From the NCBI GenBank assembly GCA_013299105.1, contig JAAFJY010000027.1:49795-113794 (forward strand): a stretch of DNA of 64,000 bases, read 5' to 3'. Positions 17,005-25,513 of the stretch are shown here, in pieces. Source of the DNA: Chitinophagales bacterium (GTDB lineage: Bacteria; Bacteroidota; Bacteroidia; Chitinophagales; Saprospiraceae). Made by a program: the position numbers and the translations under genes. Under the pieces are notes generated by a model. That model had not been told where the DNA came from. It saw only the letters and a list, made by a program, of their open reading frames with translations, and made no database searches. How positions within the stretch are numbered: the first letter of the stretch is position 1; the number at the start of each line of letters is the position of its first letter.

Positions 17005-17135
17005 GGAGCGTAAAAAAAATAAGGTTGACGGATTTGGGGTTAGTGAAAAAAGAAAAGCAACTGACTGGAAGGAAGTTGTGTACTTTTTCTGCTAAACCTC
17101 AAAAGCAAATACGTCCATTTTATTTTAGCTCAAAT
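17005..17135 (-). repeat. Hairpin repeat family A, copy 1 (reverse orientation)
   Basis: On the minus strand the element reads GAGCTAAAAT, AAATGGACGTATTTG, GGTTTAGC, then ACACAACTTCC, CAGTTGC, CACTAACCCC, AAATCCGTCAACC and TTACGCTCC. The ends and several inner segments pair with each other. Copies 2-5 lie at 19761, 21535, 25857 and 29908. TACCTTTG at 16977-16984 just before it matches the -7 consensus. Confidence 0.8.
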
Positions 17136-17247
17136 ACAAAGGTTCTTCTCATCAGGACTCAAATCGAGTTTTTCTGCAAAATAACCTTGCATTGAAGCGC
17201 CCTAAAAGTATTTTTCTAGGTCTTCAACGCAACAAAAGATATGATAC

Positions 17248-17712
17248 ATGGCAATGTTTGGAGGAAAAGATACCAATAACGGCAACAACAAACCCAAGGT
17301 AGGCACCAGTACACCCGTCAACCCCAATGCCATCAACAGTTTGGTCCAGGGCGCGGTGGTAGAAGGCAATGTCAAATCGGAAAGTGATATCCGCGTTGAT
17401 GGTACCATTAAAGGCAAGTTGCACTGCGACACCAAAGTAGTCATCGGCCCAACTGGTTTCATCGAAGGGGAGGTGCGCTGCGCCAATGCCGTGATTGAAG
17501 GCAAGTTTGAAGGCGTAATCATGGTAAGCGAACTGCTGAACGTTCGCGAAAGCGCAGTAGTCAATGGCGACGTTACTACAGGCAAACTGATCGTTCAAGC
17601 AGGGGCTGTATTCAATGTAACTTGCGATATGGGCGGCGGTACAACAGCGCCAAAAGCCAGTCCCGCAGCCGCAAAACCAGAGGAGCGTGGAACCAAAGCG
17701 CCCAATAACTGA
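17248..17712 (+). CDS. Bactofilin (polymer-forming cytoskeletal protein)
   Basis: The protein has 154 residues. An N-terminal Asn/Gly-rich tail precedes the bactofilin domain at about residues 28-125: INSLVQGAVVEGNVKSESDI, RVDGTIKGKLHCDTKVVIGP, FIEGEVRCANAVIEGKFEG. The regular hydrophobic/glycine periodicity is that of the right-handed beta-helix. The tail is Ala/Pro/Lys-rich. Bactofilins polymerise without nucleotide and organise cell-wall or membrane proteins. Its last 26 bases overlap the AtpZ-like gene. An ATG two codons in (17254) is an alternative start. Confidence 0.93.
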   Translation: MAMFGGKDTNNGNNKPKVGTSTPVNPNAINSLVQGAVVEGNVKSESDIRVDGTIKGKLHCDTKVVIGPTGFIEGEVRCANAVIEGKFEGVIMVSELLNVRESAVVNGDVTTGKLIVQAGAVFNVTCDMGGGTTAPKASPAAAKPEERGTKAPNN

Positions 17713-17932
17713 TACCAAGGAGGAAGCTGCCCGCAAAACCAACGCTTGGTTGCAGTATTCTGGCATGGCCTTTCAAATGGGGATCATCATCTTGCTTGGT
17801 GCTTTGGCTGGTCAAAAACTCGACTCTTGGGCTGGTAGTTCCAAGCCTTGGTTTACCATTCTATTTTCACTGTTAGCCATTGCTGGGGCATTGTACCTCA
17901 GCTTAAGGGATTTTTTAAAAAAGCGTCCCTGA
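17687..17932 (+). CDS. AtpZ/AtpI-like F0F1 ATP synthase-associated membrane protein
   Basis: The protein has 81 residues from a GTG at 17687 preceded by AGGAG; it overlaps the bactofilin end in another frame. Two TM hairpin segments are seen: YSGMAFQMGIIILLGALAGQ, then KLDSW, then FTILFSLLAIAGALYLSL. The glycine-rich first span and KLD turn are the AtpZ/AtpI family signature. These proteins assist c-ring assembly or divalent cation transport next to ATP synthase. The usual genes atpB, atpE and so on do not follow in this window. Confidence 0.82.
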   Translation: MEPKRPITDTKEEAARKTNAWLQYSGMAFQMGIIILLGALAGQKLDSWAGSSKPWFTILFSLLAIAGALYLSLRDFLKKRP

Positions 17933-17951
17933 GTGCTTTTTTCTTAGTTCG

Positions 17952-18338
17952 ATGAAACAACAAACTTTCTGGATTTGGCTGACGGGAATCAGTGCAATCA
18001 GTGCTTTAGCGCTGTTTTTTCTTTTACAATCCGCTAAATTCACCGCTCATGCTCCCTTCACTTGGAGTACGCTGGCTTTTTTTGTGCTTTTCACCGTGTT
18101 GGCCTTCTTCTACGGTAGCATGGCCGCTCGGAGTAAGAACAAGCACCAATTCACCAACGCTTTCATGGGCCTCACGATGGGTAAAATGATGATTTCTGGC
18201 ATGATTGTCGCTGCGTATTGGTTTGTAGTCAAGCCGGGAGATAAACTTTTTATTGTGCCATTTTTTGCCATTTACCTGGTGTACACCGTTTTTGAGGCCG
18301 CCGTTTTGATGCAAGTGGGGAGTGAGGCCAAGGCGTAA
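17952..18338 (+). CDS. Small four-TM membrane protein next to AtpZ
   Basis: The protein has 128 residues with four hydrophobic spans (WIWLTGISAISALALFFLL, FFVLFTVLAFFYG, MISGMIVAAYWFV, IVPFFAIYLVYTVFEA). It follows AtpZ by 19 bp. In other Bacteroidota a similar small membrane protein sits between atpZ and atpB, so a role in F0 assembly is plausible but inferred. Its stop codon TAA (18336-18338) is the first three bases of the inverted-repeat element that follows. Confidence 0.7.
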   Translation: MKQQTFWIWLTGISAISALALFFLLQSAKFTAHAPFTWSTLAFFVLFTVLAFFYGSMAARSKNKHQFTNAFMGLTMGKMMISGMIVAAYWFVVKPGDKLFIVPFFAIYLVYTVFEAAVLMQVGSEAKA

Positions 18339-18891
18339 TGGTTAGTTGTTAATGGTTAGTTGTTACCAGCAATTATCGCTTTGGGTGTAATTTTTTGATT
18401 TTCTGATTGTTCGGGCTAATTTTTGTAAGTTCTCAATCTTTGAATATCCGTTTACGCGTTACAAACGCGTGGAAGACGGTTCCGGTCAGAGACCGTGAAC
18501 CAGCGCCCATTGAGCGTTGTGCTGGTGTCGGGTCTCCTGACTAACACCGGGTTTCCGCACGTTTGCAACGTGCTTACGAGAACTTGCCATTGTTGCCTAG
18601 ACAAAGAAAGATACTTGCTGAAATGCGGATTGAGAACTTACTATTTTTTTGGTCTGTACCGTCAAAAAAGAATTATAAAGGGTGCCGCTCATAAAGTTGG
18701 TTCTTTGACAAATAGTGTGGAAAGGCACCTAATTCCATTTCAGCGTTCAAACACCGCGTTTTTTTGCTGCCCAAATTTTTACCCTATCTTCACCATGTGT
18801 TATTGATCAATAAAATATGGTCCAAAGCGGAAATTGCTGGTAACAACTAACCATTAACCATTAACCATTAACCATTAACAACTAACCATTA
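18336..18891. mobile_element. Element J: 556-bp non-coding unit with long terminal inverted repeats and a large internal palindrome
   Basis: The left end (18336-18385) reads TAATGGTTAGTTGTTAATGG, TTAGTTGTTACCAGCAATT, ATCGCTTTGG. The right end (18821-18891) reads as its reverse complement with extra TTAATGG units. Inside, around 18452-18580, two arms (GTTACAAACGCGTGGAAG and CGCACGTTTGCAACGTGC, with GGTCAGAGACC/GGGTCTCCTGAC) form a roughly 125-base hairpin. Its apex is ACCAGC/GCTGGT. A 103-residue ORF inside has no coding character. The ends overlap the stop codons of both convergent neighbours. No transposase is present, so it is MITE-like at best. Confidence 0.65.
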
Positions 18892-19680
18892 ATTCAACAC
18901 TTTCCGCCCCCACAGCAAGACCTGAAACCCATACACCCCCAACCAAAACAACACCGCCGAAAACGACAAAAGCCCCAATGCTGCATACACCCGGCTGGCG
19001 CGCATGTTGATGGCCAAAAGCTCGTAGCACACAAAATCAGTGACCACAAATAAGGTATGGATTACGAACAAAACAAAGCAAAATTGTATCAACTTATTGG
19101 CATAAAATACCTTGCGGGCATCAAGGGGATTGCGGATGTGCTTTCGCTTGTGTACCACGTAGCGGTAAGCGAAAAAGAGGTACATGAAAAAACTCGCGAG
19201 AAAAATCAGTTGCTCCATTGCACCATAAAAAGGATTAAAAAAACGCCGCCCTAAATCAGCTTTGAAATCTGCGGATTGAAAAATCATCACTAAAAAGAAG
19301 GCCAATTGACCCAAGGGCAACATAAAATGCTTGGCATCACTGGGCCGAAAATGGTAAGCAGGGTACAAACTGAGCTTGATGTGGTAGAAAAGCAGGATAG
19401 GAAACCACAAGGTGTGGTAAATCGGAATAAAATATAGGCTTGGGAATTTTTCATAAATCCCGGCTAATACCAGGCAATAATGCAATAGTGTAAGGCCCCA
19501 CGCGATCAGCAGAAGCCCGAAAAAGGCGTTGGAGCGCTTTTCGCCCGTACTTTTGAAAAAAAATAAGCTACCCGTGCCCACCGAGTACAATACTTGCGAA
19601 CACAGCACAATCAGCAACAAGTAAAAATAAATGGTATGCTCCCCGCGCAAGGGCCAGGGCAGGTAATTGGAAAAATTCAT
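18889..19680 (-). CDS. Seven-TM membrane protein, possibly a truncated membrane AraC-type regulator
   Basis: The protein has 263 residues with about seven hydrophobic spans (TIYFYLLLIVLCSQVLYSV through VLFWLGVYGFQVLLWG) and short charged loops such as YVVHKRKHIRN. This layout resembles the N-terminal sensor half of Bacteroidota AraC regulators, in which a HTH domain of about 110 residues normally follows. Here the protein ends with GRKVLN and stops inside element J. It may be a complete 7-TM protein or a truncated regulator. Function unknown. Confidence 0.6.
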   Translation of the reverse strand: MNFSNYLPWPLRGEHTIYFYLLLIVLCSQVLYSVGTGSLFFFKSTGEKRSNAFFGLLLIAWGLTLLHYCLVLAGIYEKFPSLYFIPIYHTLWFPILLFYHIKLSLYPAYHFRPSDAKHFMLPLGQLAFFLVMIFQSADFKADLGRRFFNPFYGAMEQLIFLASFFMYLFFAYRYVVHKRKHIRNPLDARKVFYANKLIQFCFVLFVIHTLFVVTDFVCYELLAINMRASRVYAALGLLSFSAVLFWLGVYGFQVLLWGRKVLN

Positions 19681-19760
19681 GGGACTAAGATACGATGAAA
19701 GCGCGGCTAGATCAAGGGGGAAAACTTTTGTAGTTTTGACCTGTTATGACTGCTAGTAAC

Positions 19761-19890
19761 TGAGCTAAAATAAGGTAAACAACTTTGCTTTTTAGGTTTA
19801 GCAAAAAAAGAACACAACTTCCTTTCATCCAGTTGTTTTTCTTTTTTCACTAAACCCAAACTCGTTTACCTTCTTTTTTTACGCTCTCTT
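19761..19890 (+). repeat. Hairpin repeat family A, copy 2
   Basis: GAGCTAAAATAAGGTAAAC at the left pairs with GTTTACCTTCTTTTTTTACG at the right (AAGGTAAAC/GTTTACCTT is a perfect 9-bp stem). GGTTTAG pairs with CTAAACC, and ACAACT with AGTTGT at the apex. It ends 38 bp before the oxidoreductase ATG. Confidence 0.82.
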
Positions 19891-19928
19891 ATAATTCCAC
19901 ATCAGATTCCTAACTTGCAATTTAGTCC

Positions 19929-20903
19929 ATGAAAGCACTCTGCTTCGAAACACCTGGCCTGGCCCAAGACATCCTGAGCATCCAAGACCTACCCACTTCT
20001 ATACCAGGGCCGGGCGAGGTGCTGATGAAAGTCATTTATTCTCCCATCAACCCTTCTGATTTGATGTACGTGCAGAATTTGTATGGCATCAGACCCGTTT
20101 TCCCCCAAGCCAGGGCTGGGTTTGAGGCCGTGGGTACGGTAGAGGCCTGTGGCGAAGGCGTGGATATACCCATCGGTACCAGGGCCAGTTTTACGGGTAT
20201 CGGGGTGTGGGCCGAGTACGTTTTGACCAGTGCAAAATCGCTTATTCCGGTTCCTGCGGAGATGAGCGACGAAGTGGCCGCCCAGCTTTTTGTCAATCCA
20301 TACACCGCTTATGCGATGGTCCTGGAGTCGGGAGTACAGCCAGGGCAATATTTGATGCTTTCTGCGGCAGGCTCGGCTTTTGGCAAAATGGTGATCCAAA
20401 TTTGCAAGCAAAAAGGCATCAAAACCATCGGCACTGTGCGCCGCAATGACCTGGTGGAAGACCTGAAAGCCCTGGGTGCCGACGAAATCATCAACCTCGC
20501 TGAAGAAAGTGTAACCCGCCGGGTCAAAGCCATCACCAATGGCGAAGGGGTGCTCTGTATCCTCGATGCAGTAGCAGGACCCTCCGCAGCGCACCTGCTG
20601 CCTTGCCTGGCACATGGTGGGCGGATGTTGGTGTATGGCGCTTTGAGTATGCAAGACATTCCAGTGAGCGCTGGACTTCTTATTTTCAAAGGCATCAGCA
20701 TTGAGGGGTTCTGGCTCACGACCTGGATGCGCACAGCTTCTCGCGAGCAACGCAAAGAAGTATCTGAAAACGTGATTCGTTACCTGGCTGACGGCACTTG
20801 TACCCTGCCCGTGGAAGCCATTTACAGCTTGGACGATTTCAAGGAAGCCGTTTTGCACGCGGCAGCTGAGGGGCGGAGCGGGAAAATTTTGATCAGGCCT
20901 TGA
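19929..20903 (+). CDS. Zinc-independent medium-chain dehydrogenase/reductase (quinone oxidoreductase/enoyl reductase type)
   Basis: The protein has 324 residues. The GroES-like N-terminal domain shows VIYSPINPSDLMYVQNLYG and AGFEAVGTVEACG, typical of the MDR superfamily. The Rossmann domain has LSAAGSAFGKMVIQICKQKG (a variant of the family's AxxGxxG pattern) and an arginine-bearing TVRRND that suggests NADPH preference. Cys/His zinc ligands are absent. The NPSD motif and the GFEAVG segment point to 2-enoyl thioester or quinone reductase activity rather than alcohol dehydrogenase. It stands alone between repeats. Confidence 0.85.
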   Translation: MKALCFETPGLAQDILSIQDLPTSIPGPGEVLMKVIYSPINPSDLMYVQNLYGIRPVFPQARAGFEAVGTVEACGEGVDIPIGTRASFTGIGVWAEYVLTSAKSLIPVPAEMSDEVAAQLFVNPYTAYAMVLESGVQPGQYLMLSAAGSAFGKMVIQICKQKGIKTIGTVRRNDLVEDLKALGADEIINLAEESVTRRVKAITNGEGVLCILDAVAGPSAAHLLPCLAHGGRMLVYGALSMQDIPVSAGLLIFKGISIEGFWLTTWMRTASREQRKEVSENVIRYLADGTCTLPVEAIYSLDDFKEAVLHAAAEGRSGKILIRP

Positions 20904-21043
20904 TACGCCTGGAGCCACTGTTTTTTTTGTAGGTCCGCTGCGCGGCCCTTCTTTGGGGAACACGGATTTAACGGATGAAACGGATTTTCACGGATTGCTA
21001 ACATGCCGTTGACCGTGAAGTTGGCCGTGGTTTGAAAGTAAGC

Positions 21044-21484
21044 CTACTCAGAACCGATTTTTCTATCCCATCCCTTCAAATCAGGCTCCACGTACAAGGC
21101 CCTGGCCGTTTTGGAAAACAACAAATCCTTGCTGTAATAGTCCAACATGATTCGCTGGTCGACCAAAGGGCTATTGAGAAAAGTAGCGCAAAGCGCACTC
21201 AGTGGCTTGTCTCTCCCTTGCTGGTCAAGAAATTGCGCCATCAAGCGCGCCCAAAACTGGGTGATGGTCTCGTGATAGCCGCGCTCAATGGTATTTTGGC
21301 CGCCGCTGGCTAGATTGTAGGTAATAATGCCCGCCCGCAAGTCGTAAATGGCCTTTTCCAGCGGGTAATGGTAAACGTGGTACAAGCCTACGACCAAATG
21401 GGCCTCATGGGTCCATTCAGCAAGGGGCAGGCTTTGGTCGCGAAAACGGGTAAGCAGGTGTTCAATGGTTGTTGAAGTGTACAT
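21044..21484 (-). CDS. Small soluble protein with WTHEAHL and YHETIT motifs, function unknown
   Basis: The protein has 146 residues, no signal or TM segment, and is mostly helical. Conserved-looking motifs WTHEAHLVVGLYHVYHYPLE and ERGYHETITQFW carry several His and Glu residues that could bind a metal. Similar small proteins with this pair of motifs exist in several phyla, as I recall, but no function is established to my knowledge. It is flanked by non-coding repeats on both sides. Initiation at ATG 21484 is the only good choice. Confidence 0.7.
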   Translation of the reverse strand: MYTSTTIEHLLTRFRDQSLPLAEWTHEAHLVVGLYHVYHYPLEKAIYDLRAGIITYNLASGGQNTIERGYHETITQFWARLMAQFLDQQGRDKPLSALCATFLNSPLVDQRIMLDYYSKDLLFSKTARALYVEPDLKGWDRKIGSE

Positions 21485-21534
21485 TAGTTTAGGTATTAGA
21501 ACTTTACGAACAATTAAATTAATTTATTATATAT

Positions 21535-21675
21535 TTGAACTAAATTAAGATGGACAGCTTTGTTTTTGAGGTTTAGCAAAAAAAGAACACAAATCCTTTC
21601 ATCCAGTTGCTTAAACTGGTAGTGACTTTTTTTTACTAAACCCAAACCTATCCACCTTATTTTTTTACGCTCCCT
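21535..21675 (+). repeat. Hairpin repeat family A, copy 3
   Basis: GAACTAAATTAAGATGGA at the left, then GGTTTAGCAAAAAAAGAAC, ATCCAGTTGC, CTAAACCCAAA, TATCCACCTTA and TTTACGCTCC. The AAGATGGA arm faces TCCACCTT on the other side (one G-U). It has a 10-base insertion at the apex relative to copy 2. The following 21676-21889 holds no convincing gene; a minus-strand ORF there is Arg-rich and runs into this repeat. Confidence 0.78.
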
Positions 21676-21889
21676 ATGACAGGACCTTTTTCGCCTGCTT
21701 ATCGTTTTTTGGTCCCTAGTGGTCCAAATTGTAAATCTGCCCCAAGTTCCACGGGCTCTTTGTCTCCATGGCTGCGTTATTCGTCGGTCAAATAGTCCAC
21801 TATTTTTCCCTCCTCTCGCCTTGCTACAAAGCCAAATAGCCTGCCTGGGACCTAGGGGGTATTTGTAATTCGTACCATTAGTTGGGAAC

Positions 21890-22086
21890 ACGGATGAAAT
21901 TGGGTTTGGGTGTGTTTGTTTGGGTGTGAGTGTAAGAAGCCCCTGTTTTTAGGTGATCGGATACAAAAGTTGAAGCTCAAAGCCCTCACACTTGAACTTA
22001 CACTTGAACTCACACTTACACACTCCACACCCTTTCTTGCTGATTACCAGCATGATTTTGACCATGATTTTGGCTATAATGTTGCC
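21890..22086 (-). repeat. Repeat family C, copy 1 (reverse orientation)
   Basis: The minus strand reads TATAGCCAAAATCATGGTC, ATCATGCTGG, GGGTGTGGAGTG, several GTGTGAGTTCAA/GTGTAAGTTC units, then TTGAAGCTTT-like sequence, GATCACCT, CACACTCACACCC, AAACAAACACACC and ATCCGTGTTCCCAAC. It is the same order as copies at 32471, 48802, 56183 and 57006. The GTGTGAG stutter and the CACACTCAC arm are complementary. Confidence 0.8.
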
Positions 22087-22198
22087 ATACAAAGGGCTTA
22101 ATCAAAAGTCAAAGATGTCCATTTTGTTTCTTTTCTGTTCCAAGGGCACAAAAATTATTGTCCTAAAAATGCAGAAGAAGTAAAATTAGCGCTTAAAT

Positions 22199-22213
22199 TG
22201 CAACGATGTTGCA
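22199..22213. promoter_or_regulatory. 15-bp palindromic operator-like site TGCAACGATGTTGCA
   Basis: TGCAAC and GTTGCA are perfect 6-bp arms around GAT. The exact reverse complement, TGCAACATCGTTGCA, occurs at 25514-25528. Here it lies 143 bp before the DoxX-like gene. A dimeric repressor (for example TetR- or ArsR-type) could bind both, but no regulator gene is seen nearby. Confidence 0.5.
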
Positions 22214-22355
22214 TTATTTGCATTTTCAAATGGAGTTCCAATCTTTTAACGATTGCAAAAAGTGTTGTTAGACAAGCTTATGCTAAACTAAATCAGGACG
22301 CTTTTCAATGCATCTCTCCCAGTCGGCTAAAACTTACTGAACAGCAAATATTTGT

Positions 22356-23651
22356 ATGGAAGCTAAGCAAATCAATCAAACCAGCTACTGGATTTTCTGG
22401 GACCGTGTATTTTTTCGCTTTCTCTTTGCCTACATTTTCCTTTATTGTTTTTCGTTTCCCTTTTATTACATCCCTGGAGCGCATTCAATCATTCATCCTA
22501 TCGGAAGCCTACTACAAAATTTATCAATTTGGTATGGAACTACCGTGTGGGGTATAGATGCTGTTCCTACTGAAGAAACGGGCAGTGGCGATATGCTTTT
22601 GTATTGGCTTTTGTGGATCACCAAACTCTCGTTGGCCGTGTTCATTACCATCATCTGGTCTTTAGTTGATCAAAAACGGCTGGCTTATTCTTGGTTAAAG
22701 AAAATGTTGATTACGTATACCAGGTATTACTTGGCGCTGATCATACTTTCCTACGGGTTGTTCAAAATCATTCCCACGCAATTTGACGAGCCCTCTCCGC
22801 GCATGCTTATGCAGATGTATGGTGAAAGTTCACCGATGGGGCTGCTTTGGAATTTCATGGGTTACAGCACAGTTTACCAAATTTTCGGTGGAATTACTGA
22901 AGTGCTGGGCGCAGTGTTACTTCTGTTCAGGCGCACTACACTGCTCGGGGCCTTGGTACTAATCGGGGTGATGACCAATGTAGTGATGCTCAACTACTGT
23001 TTTGATGTTCCCGTGAAACTGGGATCCACACACTACCTGCTGTTTTCGATTGGACTGGCTGCGGTGTATGGGAAGCCTCTGGTCAATCTATTTTTTAGAA
23101 ACTTGCCCACCGAACCGATGGATCAGACCCCCTTGTTTGAAAAGAAAGCATGGTTTTGGGGCACCCAGGTCGTGAAATTTTTGTTGGTGGGGTTTGTTTT
23201 CTTCTCCATGTTGTCGGCTGCCATTGCGCAAAAAGAATATACCGACAACCAGAAGCGAGCTTCAACCCTGGCTGGAGTTTACGATGTCGTACAATTCTCG
23301 CGCCAAGCACGTACTGACAGTATCGCAAACAATTATCGCGTGTATTGGCGTAGGATGGTGGTGGATGACGCCCAGCCGGAGCGGCTGTGGGTTGAACAAG
23401 TGAACGGCACCAAGCTCCAGTATCAGGTTAAGTGGGACATGCTGAAAAAGCAGGTAACTGGCCATTTGGCGACCGATACCCTGCAACGAATTGCTTTTAG
23501 GTATCAATCTAAGTCGAAAGATGAACTGTGGTGGAAAGGCACATGTAACGAAGATACCGTGCACATGACAATCAGGGGATTTAAAACGGATAGCATGTTG
23601 TTAAAAACTCGGAAATTCAGGTGGGTCAGCCCTACGCCTTTTAATCGATGA
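22356..23651 (+). CDS. DoxX-like membrane protein with C-terminal extracytoplasmic domain
   Basis: The protein has 431 residues. The first about 300 carry roughly seven hydrophobic spans with DoxX-like patterns: ALIILSYGLFKIIPTQF, then GITEVLGAVLLLFRR and LGALVLIGVMTNVVMLNYCF. The last about 130 residues, after FFSMLSAAIAQ, form a beta-rich soluble domain (YRVYWRRMVVDDAQPERLWV). DoxX-like proteins occur in thiol/redox complexes, but this long two-domain form has no set function. It is followed by the CocE-type hydrolase after 42 bp. Both genes look AT-richer than the 5-20 kb part of the window by eye. Confidence 0.75.
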   Translation: MEAKQINQTSYWIFWDRVFFRFLFAYIFLYCFSFPFYYIPGAHSIIHPIGSLLQNLSIWYGTTVWGIDAVPTEETGSGDMLLYWLLWITKLSLAVFITIIWSLVDQKRLAYSWLKKMLITYTRYYLALIILSYGLFKIIPTQFDEPSPRMLMQMYGESSPMGLLWNFMGYSTVYQIFGGITEVLGAVLLLFRRTTLLGALVLIGVMTNVVMLNYCFDVPVKLGSTHYLLFSIGLAAVYGKPLVNLFFRNLPTEPMDQTPLFEKKAWFWGTQVVKFLLVGFVFFSMLSAAIAQKEYTDNQKRASTLAGVYDVVQFSRQARTDSIANNYRVYWRRMVVDDAQPERLWVEQVNGTKLQYQVKWDMLKKQVTGHLATDTLQRIAFRYQSKSKDELWWKGTCNEDTVHMTIRGFKTDSMLLKTRKFRWVSPTPFNR

Positions 23652-23693
23652 TGAATTGTGTTGGAAAACATATGGTTAACAATTTCTTTGTGT

Positions 23694-25445
23694 ATGAAAA
23701 ATTTACTTGTTCTTCTTCTATTTATTTGTGCGCATACCTTGCTTGCGCAGGAAAAAGCCAACTTTGATTTACGTTGGGGAGTAAAGGTTCCACTTCGCGA
23801 TGGCGTGCACTTGAATGCTACGCTCTATCTACCCGAAGATAAAACAGAACCTCTTCCGGTTATTGTTGACCTTACGCCCTACATTAGCGATGACTACCAT
23901 GCGCGTGGAAAGTATTTTTCGCAGAATGGCTATGTTTACGCAATTGTAGATTGCCGTGGACGCGGTAGTTCCGAGGGGCAGTTTGATCCACTCAATCAAG
24001 AAGCCAAAGATGGTTATGATTTGGTAGAGTGGATGGCTGTACAGCCGTTTTGCAATGGCAAAGTCACCATGTGGGGCGGCTCTTATTCGGGCTATAACCA
24101 ATGGGCCACCGCCAAGGAATTTCCGCCACACCTAGCTACGATTGTACCTGTTGCTTCCGTGCACCCGGGAATCGACTACCCGAATCCCGGAAATATTTTC
24201 ATGTCATACATGATTTCATGGCTTACGTTTACCAGTGGTAAAACGGGCAATTCCAATATTTTCGCGGAGACCCCCTTCTGGCAAAATAAGTACCAGGAGC
24301 GTTATGAAAAAAACCTGCCTTTTTCGCAATTGGATAAGCTGGCGGGTAACGAAACTACAGTATTTCAAACCTGGCTTAAACACCCTTCATACGATGCCTA
24401 CTGGCAGCATATGAGTCCACAAAAGGAACATTTTGAGAAAATGAACATTCCCATTCTCTCCATCACAGGTCATTACGATGCTGATCAGTTAGGTGCCATC
24501 ACTTACTATAAGAATTTCATGAAGTTTGCTTCCGCAGAGGCGAAAGCAAAAAAGTATTTAATTATTGGTCCCTGGGATCATTCGGGTACACGCACGCCTC
24601 ATGCAGATGTTGGAGGGCTATTGTTCGGGAAAGCAAGTTTATTGAACATGAACCAACTTCATAAAGAATGGTATGATCATGCGTTGAAAGGACAGCCGCT
24701 ACCTGAGTTTTTGAAGAAGCCAGTAGCCTATTATGTTACAGGCGATGAGAAATGGAAGTATGCCGATAACCTGGAAAGTATTGCGACTGAAAAACGCACA
24801 TTGTATTTCCATTCGTCGGGCACTGCTACTGTGTTTCAGAGTGGCGCATTGACTACGCAAGCGCCTGCTACCGAAAAACCAGACGTCATTCAGTATAATC
24901 CGCTGAACACGAAACGAGGAATAGCTGCCCGCAATATTGAGGAAGACGACAATAGCTATTTGGTAAATCAGATTGATTTGATCGATGCCGGAACTGAGGC
25001 AGTAGTGTATCATTCCGATGTCTTTACCGATTCTACAGAATTAAGTGGCATCCCTGAAGCTACGTTGTATCTGTCGGCCAATGTACCTGATGCCGATATT
25101 CGACTTGCCTTGTATGAAATAACCGCGAATGGACAAAGTATTTTGTTGAGCAGCCAGCAGCTCCGTTTGCGGTATCGCGAGTCACTTGAAAAGGAAACCT
25201 TGATGCAACCGGGGCAGGTGTACCCGGTTCACTTGAATAACTTCACTTTTTTTTCCAGACGTATTGCAGCCGGTAGCCGGTTGAGACTCGGTATCACCTG
25301 TATCAATTCCCTGTATTGGCAAAAAAACTATGGCAGCGGTGGTGACGTAGCGAACGAAACTGCTAAGGACGCGCGCCCAGTTGTACTCAACATTCATCAC
25401 GAGAAAAAGTATCCAAGTCAATTGATTGTACCCATAGTAAAATAG
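23694..25445 (+). CDS. CocE/NonD-family (X-Pro dipeptidyl-peptidase S15-like) exported hydrolase
   Basis: The ATG at 23694 gives a Sec signal (MKNLLVLLLFICAHTLLAQ) and 583 residues. The S15/CocE fold is clear: VKVPLRDGVHLNATLYLPE, AIVDCRGRGSSEGQF, then the nucleophile elbow TMWGGSYSGYNQW (GxSYxG). GHYDADQLG and IIGPWDHSG supply the likely Asp and His. From about residue 370 a jelly-roll C-terminal domain follows (ATLYLSANVPDADIRL). Family members hydrolyse acyl esters, beta-lactam side chains, glutaryl amides or X-Pro peptides, and the substrate here is not readable. It probably shares a transcript with the DoxX-like gene. Confidence 0.88.
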   Translation: MKNLLVLLLFICAHTLLAQEKANFDLRWGVKVPLRDGVHLNATLYLPEDKTEPLPVIVDLTPYISDDYHARGKYFSQNGYVYAIVDCRGRGSSEGQFDPLNQEAKDGYDLVEWMAVQPFCNGKVTMWGGSYSGYNQWATAKEFPPHLATIVPVASVHPGIDYPNPGNIFMSYMISWLTFTSGKTGNSNIFAETPFWQNKYQERYEKNLPFSQLDKLAGNETTVFQTWLKHPSYDAYWQHMSPQKEHFEKMNIPILSITGHYDADQLGAITYYKNFMKFASAEAKAKKYLIIGPWDHSGTRTPHADVGGLLFGKASLLNMNQLHKEWYDHALKGQPLPEFLKKPVAYYVTGDEKWKYADNLESIATEKRTLYFHSSGTATVFQSGALTTQAPATEKPDVIQYNPLNTKRGIAARNIEEDDNSYLVNQIDLIDAGTEAVVYHSDVFTDSTELSGIPEATLYLSANVPDADIRLALYEITANGQSILLSSQQLRLRYRESLEKETLMQPGQVYPVHLNNFTFFSRRIAAGSRLRLGITCINSLYWQKNYGSGGDVANETAKDARPVVLNIHHEKKYPSQLIVPIVK

Positions 25446-25513
25446 TCATCAATGAGCTCAACGCTGGTTTCTATACTTGTGCTGGCTGCATTTGTAATTT
25501 TTTTGCTTATGTT

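Noticed and set aside
18495..18806. 103-residue ORF inside element J
   Set aside because: It is made of the palindrome arms and AT-rich spacer, is rich in Cys and Arg, and shows no coding pattern; the DNA is better explained as a structured non-coding element.
21514..21891. 125-residue minus-strand ORF between the YHETIT protein and family C copy 1
   Set aside because: Its second half is the reverse of hairpin repeat A copy 3 and the rest is Arg/Trp-rich out-of-frame-looking sequence without start signals.
22198..22557. 119-residue ORF overlapping the DoxX-like start
   Set aside because: It runs in another frame across the palindromic site and into the DoxX-like gene, whose membrane spans are convincing.
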